Shown here in pieces: positions 1 through 10,391 of a stretch of DNA of 25,141 nucleotides. Numbering within the stretch: the stretch's first letter is position 1; every line of letters begins with the position of its first letter. Source of the stretch: Pelargonium cotyledonis (lineage: Eukaryota; Streptophyta; Magnoliopsida; Geraniales; Geraniaceae); the NCBI GenBank assembly GCA_036897625.1, contig JAYMTA010000691.1, positions 1-25,141 of the forward strand, given 5' to 3'. The translations under genes were made by a program, and so were the position numbers. Below the pieces are notes generated by a model. It had not been told where the DNA came from. It was given only the letters and a program-made list of their open reading frames with translations, and did no database searches.

Positions 1-1761
1 CTAACAGTATCTGCAAACCCCTTATATGCAGCCCTGGTTGAAAACATCAAAAGAACAAATTCTCAATTACGAATCATACAACAGTCAACATTGAACCATT
101 TTTTTAAGTCCGTTCCAGAAGTGTCCATCAAACAGACCAAGATATTATAAAAAAGTCAACTTACCAATGAAGAGGGGTCATCCCATCATTATCTGGTGCC
201 TCATAATCAGCATGATACTTTATAACAATGTGATATAAAAAAGTTGTCTGCCCATATTGAGCAGCAACATGTACTGCCTGTAGTAAATAAAATGGATTTC
301 AAGTCATACACTGTTGGAACTACAGATACCTCCACAGCTAGGGGAGAAACAAACTGAAAGTGTCGACATAATTTAGAACTCATACACTGTTCATAAACTT
401 TGTTTAGACACGTAAAGACGTTTCTATATACTCCCTCCGTCCCAAAATGAGTGTCCTCCTTTCTATTTTGAGAAAAATTAAGGGCAAGTTAGTTAGTGTG
501 GTATGCTTACTATTGTATCCTCATGATCATGTGTTGAGAGATCCTAACTAACTTTCTATAAGGAAATTATTGACAATTCATGCATAACTAACTTATTAGA
601 AAAGGAAACAAGAAACTTATTTTGGGACAAAAATGCAAGAGAAACATGACACTAATTTTGAGATGGCGGGAGTAACATATAATGAAAGTATATTGGCCTT
701 GAACAGTTTTTTTAAACATAAACGTATTTATGCACACAAAGAGAATGATATCTTTGTTAGCCTAAAATGATATCTAGTAAGGCATATTTGTTGAGAGATA
801 TAACATAGGTTAACAATGCTTTCTTTTGCAACTATATGGCTTCCATTTTGCAATGTTTGAACAAGGATAATAAAGTTTAAATATCTTTATATATCTAAAT
901 AGTTAATCTCAACGGCACTATTATTTCTTACATGAAAAATAACCATTTCCAATTTCTATACACTGAAGAAGGAAAATAGTAATTACCCGATAACCATTTG
1001 CATCCGAGGCCTCAACCCGAGCACCATTCTGCAGGAGCCCGTCTGCCACAGCTAATGAACCCCGAACTGCTGCCCAATGCAAGGCTGTCTGTCCTATGTT
1101 GTCCGCTGCATTCACCTCTCCACCATGCTTCAACATCAACAATTTCAGCTAAGTTTCCTCAAACCCCGTGCTGCCAGATGCAGGGAACTTGAAAGACATG
1201 ATTACCTTTTATGAGAGACTCACATACCAATATAGATTTGCATATCAACAGTGACACAAACAAATCCAAACCTACTGTAGAATATAAAGTGTTTTCATTT
1301 CTTAGTTGGGTTTCTTAAAAAATCTTCTTCAAGTTTATTATTTTGCATGCTCAAACACTCACACACAAATGCATAGTACCAAAAATAATGAAAACCACTC
1401 CAAACACATCATATAATACACTACAAGTTCACTCATTTTCAATGGAAAATTACTTGAACAATGCATCAAGAAAAAAACCCAGGTAAAGTATAAAATGAAT
1501 GAGAAAGGACTATGAAATTTCGGCTACCTCAAGGATGTATTGAACAATATCGGGGAAGTTGTTTAGAGAAGCCCATTGCAGGGGGTAATAGCCATTGCCA
1601 TCTGGCATGGAAAGAGAAGCACCGTCATGTTCAACGAATTTTCGTAGTTTCACAAAATCCCCATAAACAGAAGCAGTGTAGACATCGATCACAGCGACTT
1701 CGGAGGAGTTTTTGAGGGGTTTTGTTTCCGAAGAAACTACTTCAATCTCCGAAGAAGCCAT
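1..1761 (-). CDS. PAT24: Ankyrin-repeat DHHC protein S-acyltransferase, TIP1/PAT24 type (5' part, cut by window edge)
   Basis: Members of this family attach palmitate to cysteines of target proteins. Arabidopsis TIP1 is Golgi-associated and needed for root-hair and cell growth. Exons read on the minus strand are 1761-1528, 1127-987, 277-165 and 33-1 (continuing off the window), all with GT..AG introns and matching phase. The start is the ATG at 1761, giving MASSEIEV, because plant TIP1 proteins begin this way; an in-frame ATG 12 codons upstream is less likely. The visible 173 residues hold the N-terminal ankyrin repeats: [20 protein letters not shown], then [20 protein letters not shown], then [18 protein letters not shown], then [10 protein letters not shown] reading into [10 protein letters not shown] at the edge. 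The membrane segments and the DHHC catalytic domain would lie left of position 1, so catalysis is inferred from family likeness only. Intron 1 is free of recognisable genes and intron 2 (278-986) holds a Stowaway MITE. Confidence 0.9.
431..672. mobile_element. Stowaway-type MITE in PAT24 intron 2
   Basis: The left end CTCCCTCCGTCCCAAAATGA and the inverted right end CTCCCGCCATCTCAAAATTA form imperfect terminal inverted repeats of about 25 bp that continue into AGTGTC. A TA dinucleotide lies directly outside each end (429-430 and 673-674), the target duplication expected of Tc1/mariner-type transposition. At 242 bp, without coding capacity and with the classic CTCCCTCCGTCCCA terminus, it is a non-autonomous Stowaway element. 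It lies wholly inside an intron and does not touch the splice sites. Confidence 0.9.
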
Positions 1762-3185
1762 GTGATTTTGACCCAGTTGAGTATTGATGTGATGCACCCA
1801 CCAGTACGCAATCCAGCGGCACTGCTATTATGCGGTCAAATGGTAAAGTTGTAGAATCTTTGTTGATATACAACTGAGCTGCTTTCGTTGTTCATTTCCA
1901 GCTCCTTCTCTGCTGCGTGGAGAATAGAAGAGAAGACGTGTGCTACTAAGGTGCTGAGAAAAGAAGCAGAAGAGGTTGTTTCAGTTTTAGGGTTTACTAC
2001 AACAAGCAATGCCGGAAAACCCAATCAAATCCACGGTAACTTGACGAATCTTCAGCCATGGAAAACCCTAATCGTTAAAATAGAATCACTGACCTCCCCA
2101 GAATCGTGAATATCCCGTCAAGTTTCTTTCGGGACTTTGATCAACACTTGCAATCCCCAGCTGAAACTGCCGCCCCTTGAAACCTTCGATCCGATGATTC
2201 GTTCGTCAATTACAAATCGAAGGCAACAATGGAGCGAAAGCGAAATTGATGCAAATCAGGAGGACAGAGCCTCAGTGTGAAGATCGAAGAAGCGGAGAAG
2301 AAGAATTTAGAGAGAAAATATTCTGATTTTGTTGAAAAATTGAATATATCATACAATCTGCCATTCTCCGTAAATTAGTAGCAGCATAACCCAGTTTACA
2401 TATAAATCAAATATCATCAAATCCTTAACCTTTTTATTACTGCAACCTCTGTCAAATTTACAAGTCTTCCTTGATTTCACTTCACCTACGCATCTGGTTG
2501 AATTAGCCGGCGCAACTTTCCGGCGGAATCAACTAAATCGGAGCACCCTATCCGCGCATCATAGAAGCCCCAATTTATCCCATTCACTAATTCATAAACA
2601 AGCCAACAAAATGAGAGGAAAAAAAGAAAAGAAACTGAGAGACCATCAATGGCGGCTGAGTTGAAGCCGTGAGTGAAGTGAAGAAGAAGAAGAGAGGTGA
2701 TTAGTTTAGGTGTTCTTTTTCATTTTTTAGTACGGTTATTTATTCTAAATGGGCCATCTCTTTCCTACAATAATGGGCTACTTTATTAGGCCCATTTGTT
2801 TTGTGTTGGACTATTGAAGCCCAATCTTAGTGAGGCCGTAAAACCCAGCACCGGTTTTGACCAAATATCAACAATCTTTTTGCTTTCCTCGGACTGAGAC
2901 TTGTCTAACTAACTCATTCACTCGCAGAAGAAAGAGCTGTAGAGTAGCAGTGACCTCCAACCAAAAACCAAACTTGGAACTGATTCGTGAATTCAATTGC
3001 ATTGCATTGCTTCATCGACTCTCGGACTCTGAGATCTGCAATGTCGTCCATCTTCTTCTTCGCAATCTTTGATTGAATACGATTATGACGAAACCGTCAT
3101 CGTCTCATTTCGATTTCAACTGTTGCTCTTCCGCCATTGTAGCCGCCTCCGTTTCTAGGGTATCATCTACCTCCATTTTGCTGCC
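1762..3185. promoter_or_regulatory. Head-to-head leader and promoter interval between PAT24 and katanin p80
   Basis: About 1.4 kb separates the two divergent start codons, so both leaders and promoters must lie here. Two telo-box motifs (AAACCCTA or its complement) occur at 1988-1995 and 2063-2070; such motifs are common near start sites of plant housekeeping genes. A third lies in katanin intron 1 at 3239-3246. Several short upstream ORFs are present on both sides. The stretch 2300-2460 and 2700-2830 is AT-rich and featureless to me. I see no convincing TATA box for either gene and no conserved protein in any frame. Confidence 0.55.
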
Positions 3186-3189
3186 ATGA
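3085..3189 (+). other. Candidate uORF overlapping the katanin start codon
   Basis: An ATG at 3085 opens a 34-codon frame that starts MTKPSSSHFD and ends at TGA 3187-3189. That stop overlaps the katanin ATG (3186-3188) in the string ATGA. A second, shorter uORF of 11 codons lies just upstream at 3041-3076. Both count only if transcription starts upstream of 3041 and no leader intron removes them, which the sequence alone does not settle. Confidence 0.45.
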
Positions 3190-6100
3190 CGACCAAGCGA
3201 GCTTACAAGCTCCGTATCCTTCTTCCATTCTCATCTTCTAGGGTTTGATTTGTTTTATGTGTTAAACATGACTTGATCTGTTCTTCTCCTTCTTCTATTC
3301 CTATGGTTTTAGATCTCACGTTTCCTTTTCGCGCTTTTCGAGCTGCATTTTTTTCAAATTTGGTGATATTTGTTGTCTTAACTCGATTTTTGTTCAGAGG
3401 AGTTTGTGGCACATTCTTCCAGTGTTAATTGCCTCAAGATTGGCCGGAAATCATCCAGAGTTCTCGTTACTGGAGGTGAAGATCACAAGGTCAAGTTGTG
3501 GGCTATTGGCAAACCCAATGCTATACTGGTTAGTTCTCCTAAATTGTTATTTTAAAGCCTAAAGCTTGTATATAGGGACCAAAACATGTAACTTTAGTAT
3601 ACCTTAAATCCATTGCAGAGTTTATCTGGACATACAAGTGGCATTGATTCAGTGAGCTTTGATTCTTCAGAAGTTTTGGTTGCTGCTGGAGCAGCAAGTG
3701 GTACAATCAAGCTTTGGGATTTAGAAGAGGCAAAGAGTATGCTTATTGATTCTATTTTATCATCTGTTTACAAACAATTGAGACTGTATCACTATCACTA
3801 TCACTATCAACCAATAATGAAGATACTGTATAGCAGGCCAGTCAAATTGATTCTTGGAATTTTGCAGTTGTTCGCACACTCACTGGTCACAGATCAAACT
3901 GTATATCTGTGGACTTCCATCCATTTGGAGAGTTTTTTGCTTCTGGATCTCTTGATACAAACCTTAAGATTTGGGATATCAGAAAGAAGGGGTGTATCCA
4001 CACATACAAGGGACACACTCGAGGAGTCAATGCAATCAGATTTACTCCAGATGGTCGCTGGGTTGTATCTGGTGGAGAGGACAACACAGTGAAGGTTAGA
4101 ATATATTTAATATTATTAGATTGACTAACCTTTGACTTATCAAAACTGAAAAAGGTGACCTCTTTTACCAACAGAAAGAATCGTTCTATGGAATCCCTCT
4201 AAAGTTGAAGAGGGAAAGTTTTATAGGTTAGCTATGCGATCAGATATGTGATGAGAATGTTGGGGTGGCTCTGTGGTAACACTAAGAATGACAAGCAAAA
4301 ATGGGGTAACTTTAATTGAGGACAAGATAAGATTAAACTGCCTAAGGTGATTTGGACATGTACAGTTGGAGAGGTTAGTGATTCTATGAAGAAGTGTGAG
4401 AAAATTCAGTTGGGGTAAATTAAAGAGAGTAACAGTTGACCAAAGTTAACTGGGAAAGAAGTAATAATAAATAAAAAAAGACACGATGAGTGACTTATAG
4501 TATTAAATAGCATAAAGTGGAGTAGGATGATACAAATATAAGATGCCCAACAGTATTGTTAAGTGAATTGATTCATGTAGTTGGCCCCAACTTTGGGAAA
4601 CTGCTTGGTTGCTTGTTCTGTTTGACAAAGACTCTACCTTTTCATTTTATATGTTCCAATTTGTCCATTATGAGAAATATATATGATGTGTTCGGAGTGC
4701 TCTTGTTGTACATGACGTGCCTAAATTTATAGAATGGGGGAAAAATATCACTGCAAGTAGAAGCTTAAAACCAATTTGTCCACTCTTGTACGTTCTTTTT
4801 TTCAAGAATGTTTTGTCTGTGTACATCTGATGGATGCCAGGATACATTTAATTCATTATATAGCTACACAAAGATATGCTGTTTTTATGACATAGAGTGC
4901 TTTGGTTTTATTAGGTTTGGAATGGTGCAGCTTGAAAAATATACGTATGCACACTTCTCTAGTTTACTGGTGGTATTTTCTTTGTAGTGAACTTTACAAT
5001 GTGTTCATTATTAACAGCTGTGGGATCTGACTGCTGGAAAGCTTTTGCATGAGTTCAAATCTCATGAAGGCCAGGTTCAGTGTATAGATTTTCATCCTCA
5101 TGAGTTTCTCCTGGCAACAGGTTAGTCATACTTTTTTGTTTGTATTGCTTGCCATATATACCTGCATCTATGTGAGCATTGCTGCAGGGGAGGTTAAATT
5201 CTGTCAGTGACTCTCCAAACCTGTTCAGGAATATGACCCGGACATGGAGAACAATTGGGGAATGACCATTTTGTGATAAATATTCAGTAATTTTCTGGCA
5301 ATGATTACAGTTTGAAATCTGCCTCTCTGTATCAAATTGTCAAATTTTTAAATCTTTAAATCTTGTTACAGGCTAGTACTCCTTAAGAAAGAAAGGAACC
5401 AATAGATAGTTTCCACATTTACATGTTAACGGTTAACCATCTCAACTTCATATCCAATATTGGTGCTTGATTAATGTTATCTTTCAGTTTGGTGACATGA
5501 GATGCTTTGTTTTACAGCATTGCGCTTTTTCTTTGTTTCAAATTCTTTTTGTCTATTGTCCAGGTTCTGCTGATAGGACTGTTAAATTTTGGGACTTGGA
5601 AACCTTTGAGCTAATAGGTTCAGCTGGACCTGAGGTATGCCTAATGTTGTAATTGCAGTTTGCCTTGATTAATAGCATTGGAAGTTTCAACTTTGGTAAT
5701 GTAAGTGTTTTTCGTTTCTTTTTTTGAGCAAGAAAGTTAATATATGATCTGTTTTTCTTTATCAACTTTGCACTAGACCACTGGAGTGCGATGTTTGACC
5801 TTCAATCCGGATGGGAGGAATGTACTTTGTGGATTGCATGAAACTTTGAAGGTATTGTTTTTTGTAGTTCATATAATTGGGCCATTTTATACGTTGAACA
5901 TGACACTTTTATTCAATTACTGTTGCTATTTTTTTTAAATAACTTTATAGGTTTTTTCATGGGAACCAATAAGATGCCATGATTCAGTGGATGTGGGATG
6001 GTCTAGATTGTCAGATCTTAATGTTCATGAAGGAAAACTTCTAGGCTGCTCGTATAATCAAAGTTGCGTTGGAGTATGGGTTGTAGACACCTCGGTAATA

Positions 6101-9100
6101 CTCACTTTTTCTTTTTCTTTTTTTTCTTTCTTTTGTTACTTCCTTGTTCTTTGTGCTGATTATGTTGATCTGATTTTTTTTCTAATTTTTTGGTACAATT
6201 TTTTGCCTCTTGAGCAGCAAATAGAGCCTTATGCAATTGGTAATGTTGCTAAGTTAAATGGCCTTTCAGAGTCTAAAAGTAATTTAAGTGGGAATGTGGC
6301 GACGCTCATTGAGAACAATACAAAGGCTAGTACAGGAAGGTTATCTGCTTCACATAATTCAGATCATTTGATGAGGGAAACAAAATCCCTTGGGCGGCTG
6401 TCAGTTTCACAAAATTCTGATCTTGCTAGGGAGCCAAAGCTTCTAACCTGTATGTCATCATTCTTTTCGCTGATTAATTTTCAGTTACCATTACCTTTGC
6501 TCTTTTATTTTACTTTTAAATTTCTTTTGAAGTTTACATCATGTGATTATCATTCCTGGTTCACCCTTCTTCATATTGGTTGAAGCCACAGGAAGTGCGC
6601 CTGGTACTCCTCAAAGGGCCAACATAAGCACTGGTTCGAAGATAACTCTGGCAAATTCAGGAGTTGTTCCTAGCGTAACTGCACAAAAGAGGAATCATGC
6701 AAAGGTCCATTCAACAGGCAATGTTCCAGTCTTCAACAGATCAGATGTCATTCCTGTGATTGTTCCTAGAACAAATATAAGGTTGGAGCAGGCAGCTGAA
6801 TCAAGAAAAGAAGTTGATCTTGCTGGAAGAACAATGCCGTTTTCTTTGCAGTCAAGGATAACTGACATGCGAAAGTTCCCAAACACCAGATATGAGACAG
6901 ATCGACCAAGTGTCTCTGTTATGTCTGAAATGACTGGAGATAAGGCTACTGAATCAAGTGGCTTTGTGGATAGGAATACTAATCATGCAATTAAGATCTC
7001 AGCTCGTGGAACATTGGCTAATGAAAAGAGTTTGAAGGGTGATATTATTACTGGCTCTTCCAAGTACGAAGTAAATTCAATGACTGAGCCACCTACTAGA
7101 TACCAGCATGAAAGCTGTATGTATATTTACACGTTCAAAGTAAACCTTACACCTTGTTTTATTGTATGTGTGCTTTCCATCTTTGAATACTTTGTTTTCT
7201 GCTTAAAATTCTGGTAAATTTTTAACTGCGTTGATTGGTCAGTCACAGATCCTTTAGTTATGTGCTTGACATATGACAAAACCTGATAGTACTTGGAGGT
7301 TTTTGTATATCAGTAAGAACATTAGATTTAATTTTTATGATCTTTATGCTTAAGATTTAAATAATTTTTTCACAGATGAGAGTTGCGGGCTTAAAGCAAA
7401 CAGAGATGCAAGTTCCATTGAAGGTCAGAAAGGAGGTACAGTGATATTTAATTATGGATCGATGTTAGTTAGGATCTAGTGAACTTTTAACTTATTGTTC
7501 TGGTTAACATTTTCAGGAAGAACGCGATCACTTGCTGTAAATTGGGAGAAAAAAGAAAGATTTTCTAGAGTTGAGGGACCTACTTCTACTTTTTCCCCAG
7601 GGGCAGTACCAACTGTTGATATGCCCTCTTTCAATGGGGTATGGCCTCATTGTAATTTTATTTTTTTGCATATGTTTGTGTTAAATATGAACATCAGCGT
7701 TTATATGATATCCTGGAACTAAGTCTATAACATATGGTGTTTGAAGCACGATCATATTTATTACTTCATCCCACAACCTTGATTATCAGTTAATAGTTTT
7801 TTATAATACCCTTTAATCTAGTTGGTTAATACTAATAATATTACGTACAACAAGGTTAGTTGTGATGTGAATAGTTAATTATTGACAAAATAATCCATAG
7901 TGTTGACTTTGTAATGTCATTGCTCATTGCTTAGCATGCTTTCAGGGTTTGTTTCTTTTATTTAAATTAGGATAATGTTCTGTTTTTCATGCACGTGAAC
8001 ACTATACCACCCACGTTAATATATGGCATTTATCTTCTTATGATTAGCATCATAGCATGCGTGACTCTTGTAAGTGTACTAGGGTGCATAGCTACTTGTT
8101 TTTTGTTATGTTTCCACCGTTGTCCAAAGTAGCAGTGTTTTTTTTTCGTCTCATTTTTCTCTCAGCAAATACTTATCTGTGCACTATCTCCCCCGAAAAA
8201 AAGTTTAAACAGAGAGGACACCCTCCACATGCCGGAAAAGAAATGGTATCTGCAAGTGACAAGGATGCTATTGCAGATGTAATGGAACACCATGATCAAT
8301 TTATCAGCTCTATGCAGTCTCGCTTAACCAAGTTAGAGGTAATCTCAAATGAACTGGGTCTTTTATTCATTTAACTTGTTCATTTGTCAATAGTGATCAT
8401 ATATTTCAAGAAGAATGTTAAATTTTCATATATAGTTTCATTTGATCTTGACATCTGTACCTGATTGCCGGACATTGTCTTCCAGGTAGTTTACAGGTAC
8501 TGGGAAAGGAATGACGTCAAGGGGGCGGTGGGCGCAATGGATAAAATGGCTGATCATGCTGTATGTAACTTGTCCTAGATTGCTAAACCACTATCTTTCT
8601 ATCCGTCGATATTTTCGGATGTGAACATTCAACTTTTTTAGATCTAATTTTGAAGAGCTAACAGTTTAAGACAATTGGTGAAAATTACAGGTACTTGCTG
8701 ATGTAATCAGCATAGTAACAGAGAAAATTGACATTGTCACGCTGGATATCTGCACTTGTCTTTTGCCACTCCTCACATCCCTTCTTGAAAGTAGCATGGA
8801 TAGGTATGTTGTGTTACTTTGATTCGGTAGAGTTCTTTACTATAGCAAGAATTATTTGCTAAGCAGAAAAGACTACTTTTTATGATACTCGATAGCAACA
8901 ACAGTATTTTTAAATACTCATCCCCTATTCCTATCACCTCCAGGCAATTAGGGGTCACTCTGGAAATGCTGCTTAAGCTGGTCAGAATTTTCGGCCCAGT
9001 TATCTATTCAACAGTATCGGCATCATCATCTGTTGGTGTAGATATTGAGGCAGAGCAAAGGTTTATTTAGCTTCATCTAACATGCAACTTAATCTGTGTA

Positions 9101-9382
9101 TTATGAGTTGTTGGTCTGAAATGACACTATCAAACTGGCTAACGTAGGTTGGAGCGTTGCAATCTCTGCTTCGTGGAGCTGGAAAAAGTCAAACGATGCC
9201 TGCCTGCTCTCATGAGGTACTTATTTAGATAATTTGGTTTAGTCAACCACCTTTTGTTTCTCTTCATTTTCAAGTTGCATTAAAGATTCTATTTTCCTTT
9301 TCCCTTTTTGTCCCATAGAAGAGGTGGATCGGTTGCAAAGTCTGCCCAGGAATTGAATCTGGCTCTTCAAGAGGTTTCATAA
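3186..9382 (+). CDS. KTN80: Katanin p80 WD40-repeat subunit B1 homolog
   Basis: Katanin p80 targets the p60 AAA ATPase (KTN1) to microtubule nucleation and crossover sites, where the complex severs microtubules in the plant cell cortex. Coding exons: 3186-3213, 3398-3528, 3619-3736, 3868-4094, 5018-5120, 5564-5634, 5777-5851, 5951-6094, 6218-6449, 6586-7116, 7376-7435, 7517-7651, 8166-8338, 8486-8560, 8691-8803, 8944-9060, 9148-9216, 9319-9382; about 821 residues. The product starts [20 protein letters not shown]. Six WD40 repeats fill roughly residues 10-300, with LWD/FWD ends such as [22 protein letters not shown] and [13 protein letters not shown] low-complexity Ser-rich linker follows, with a tandem [11 protein letters not shown]-type motif. 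The C-terminal con80 domain (about the last 180 residues; [38 protein letters not shown]) binds p60, and the protein ends LNLALQEVS. Only the exon 12/13 junction is uncertain: the alternative (7638 joined to 8204) stays in frame and is 17 residues shorter. Exon 10 must begin at 6586, since an acceptor five bases downstream would create a stop. Confidence 0.95.
3787..3808. repeat. Short (ATCACT)n tandem repeat in katanin intron 3
   Basis: About three and a half copies of the hexamer ATCACT occur in the intron between 3737 and 3867. It is a simple microsatellite with no evident role. Confidence 0.7.
4180..4625 (+). mobile_element. Decayed 3' tail of an RTE-clade LINE in katanin intron 4
   Basis: On the plus strand the intron encodes broken pieces of the C-terminal tail of a plant [21 protein letters not shown] (from 4254) resembles the family's RMLRWMCGxTRxDxI block. 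[15 protein letters not shown] (from 4303, another frame) is followed by a stop codon and FGHVQ, matching the family's PIEDKIREnRLRWFGHVQRR block. Farther on, PKLTGKE resembles the RGRPKxTWEE block, and GTAGTTGGCCCCAACTTTGG near 4578-4597 resembles the usual 3' end just before a TTG-rich tail. At least one frame change and several stops show it is long dead. Family comparison is from memory; clade assignment is moderately sure. Confidence 0.7.
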
Positions 9383-10391
9383 CACCAATTAACTTATCAG
9401 CGGAAGTGCCAGTATTTCATACTTCCAAGGATCAATTTGTTTGTTGCTACGAAAAGATGATTGGATACGTTTTGCTAGAAAGCCGTATGCTCCTTCTCGT
9501 GGTACTGACCTGAACCTAGCTTCATTGTATGTGTACATTACTTTAACTTGCTGCACAGTTTTGGCAACTATGAATCAGTAGCTGACTGGTGGAGAAGAAT
9601 CAATCTAACCTCATATCAAACTGTAACTTGACTAATCAGAGTGAGCATGATGATTTAAATTAACTACCAGTGTATGGGACACATTTTTTTTTCTTTTGAT
9701 GAATTTATTGTAATTTTGTCCGTTCTTTTCAAAACTTGTGTTAGTAGCAGCATACTGGTTTGGAACTTTGGGACATTTATGAATATTTCCAGAGAATGAA
9801 GTAGGTTATGTTGGTATAACTAGAACTGTCAATTTGCGGCATATGTGATCGATTTTGACATGTTTTAGGCCCAACACGCTTAATATTTGTCTCATGTTTG
9901 TTTTAGACCAATAAAACCAATATGAACACGATTATTTAATTGGTCGCATTGGTATTCGATATTTGAGCACAATTATTCACATATTTCACCTTTAGCACAG
10001 CGTCAAAGTCTATCAACTCTAGTTATATACACATTTTTAAACTGATCTTGTGCATTTTTTCTTCTGAAACATAATTAATACGGTGCATATCTTGTTGCAT
10101 TTTTATTGATCCTTGTTTTTCCTTCTTCGTTTTTCAAATAGCAAGACACGTCATGACTGACACAGATACGTGCATTATTTTATTTTATTTTTCGCCTGAC
10201 CCGTTTAGACGTGTAACCCGCACTACCGGAAATAATTATTGTAGAAATTTTGAAGCCCATAAAGAGAAACTAATTGAACTTTATTCATCTTCTTTTTCAA
10301 TCTGAAAATACATCTCTGTCCAAACTTGACAGTATCTATGTTATTCATTAGACAATTCAACACGCTCACAACAAGCAACCAGCTCTGAACC
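9383..10391. other. Convergent intergenic region, katanin / alpha-galactosidase
   Basis: The two genes end tail-to-tail 1.0 kb apart, so both 3'UTRs and polyadenylation signals are here. AT-rich strings are frequent but no single poly(A) signal stands out. An old MITE-like element occupies about 9821-10022. I see no coding potential elsewhere. Confidence 0.6.
9821..10022. mobile_element. Degenerate MITE-like element with TATAACTAGA ends
   Basis: The left end, TATAACTAGAACTGTCAATTTG from 9815 including flank, faces an inverted right end TATAACTAGAGTTGATAGA. The interior has AACACG and CGTGTT-like words (CAACACGCTTAATATT, GAACACGATTATTTAATTGG) resembling the element at 10566-10847. It is probably a diverged relative of that family. 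Ends are approximate. Confidence 0.45.

Noticed and set aside
1762-1797. Upstream in-frame ATG giving a 12-residue longer PAT24
   Set aside because: The extension MHHINTQLGQNH is unlike TIP1 proteins, which begin MASSEIE-like at 1761.
2857-3072. A 71-codon plus-strand frame upstream of katanin
   Set aside because: No family likeness, and it lies in the expected promoter or leader. The short uORFs that can interact with the katanin ATG are more worth noting.
6586-6591. Acceptor CCACAG at 6591 for katanin exon 10
   Set aside because: It would join T to GA and create a stop; the acceptor GAAG ending at 6585 gives the in-frame [11 protein letters not shown] expected of the family.
6543-7217. 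A 224-residue plus-strand frame as a separate gene
   Set aside because: From 6586 to 7116 it is katanin exon 10 in the katanin frame; the ends of the frame are intron read-through.
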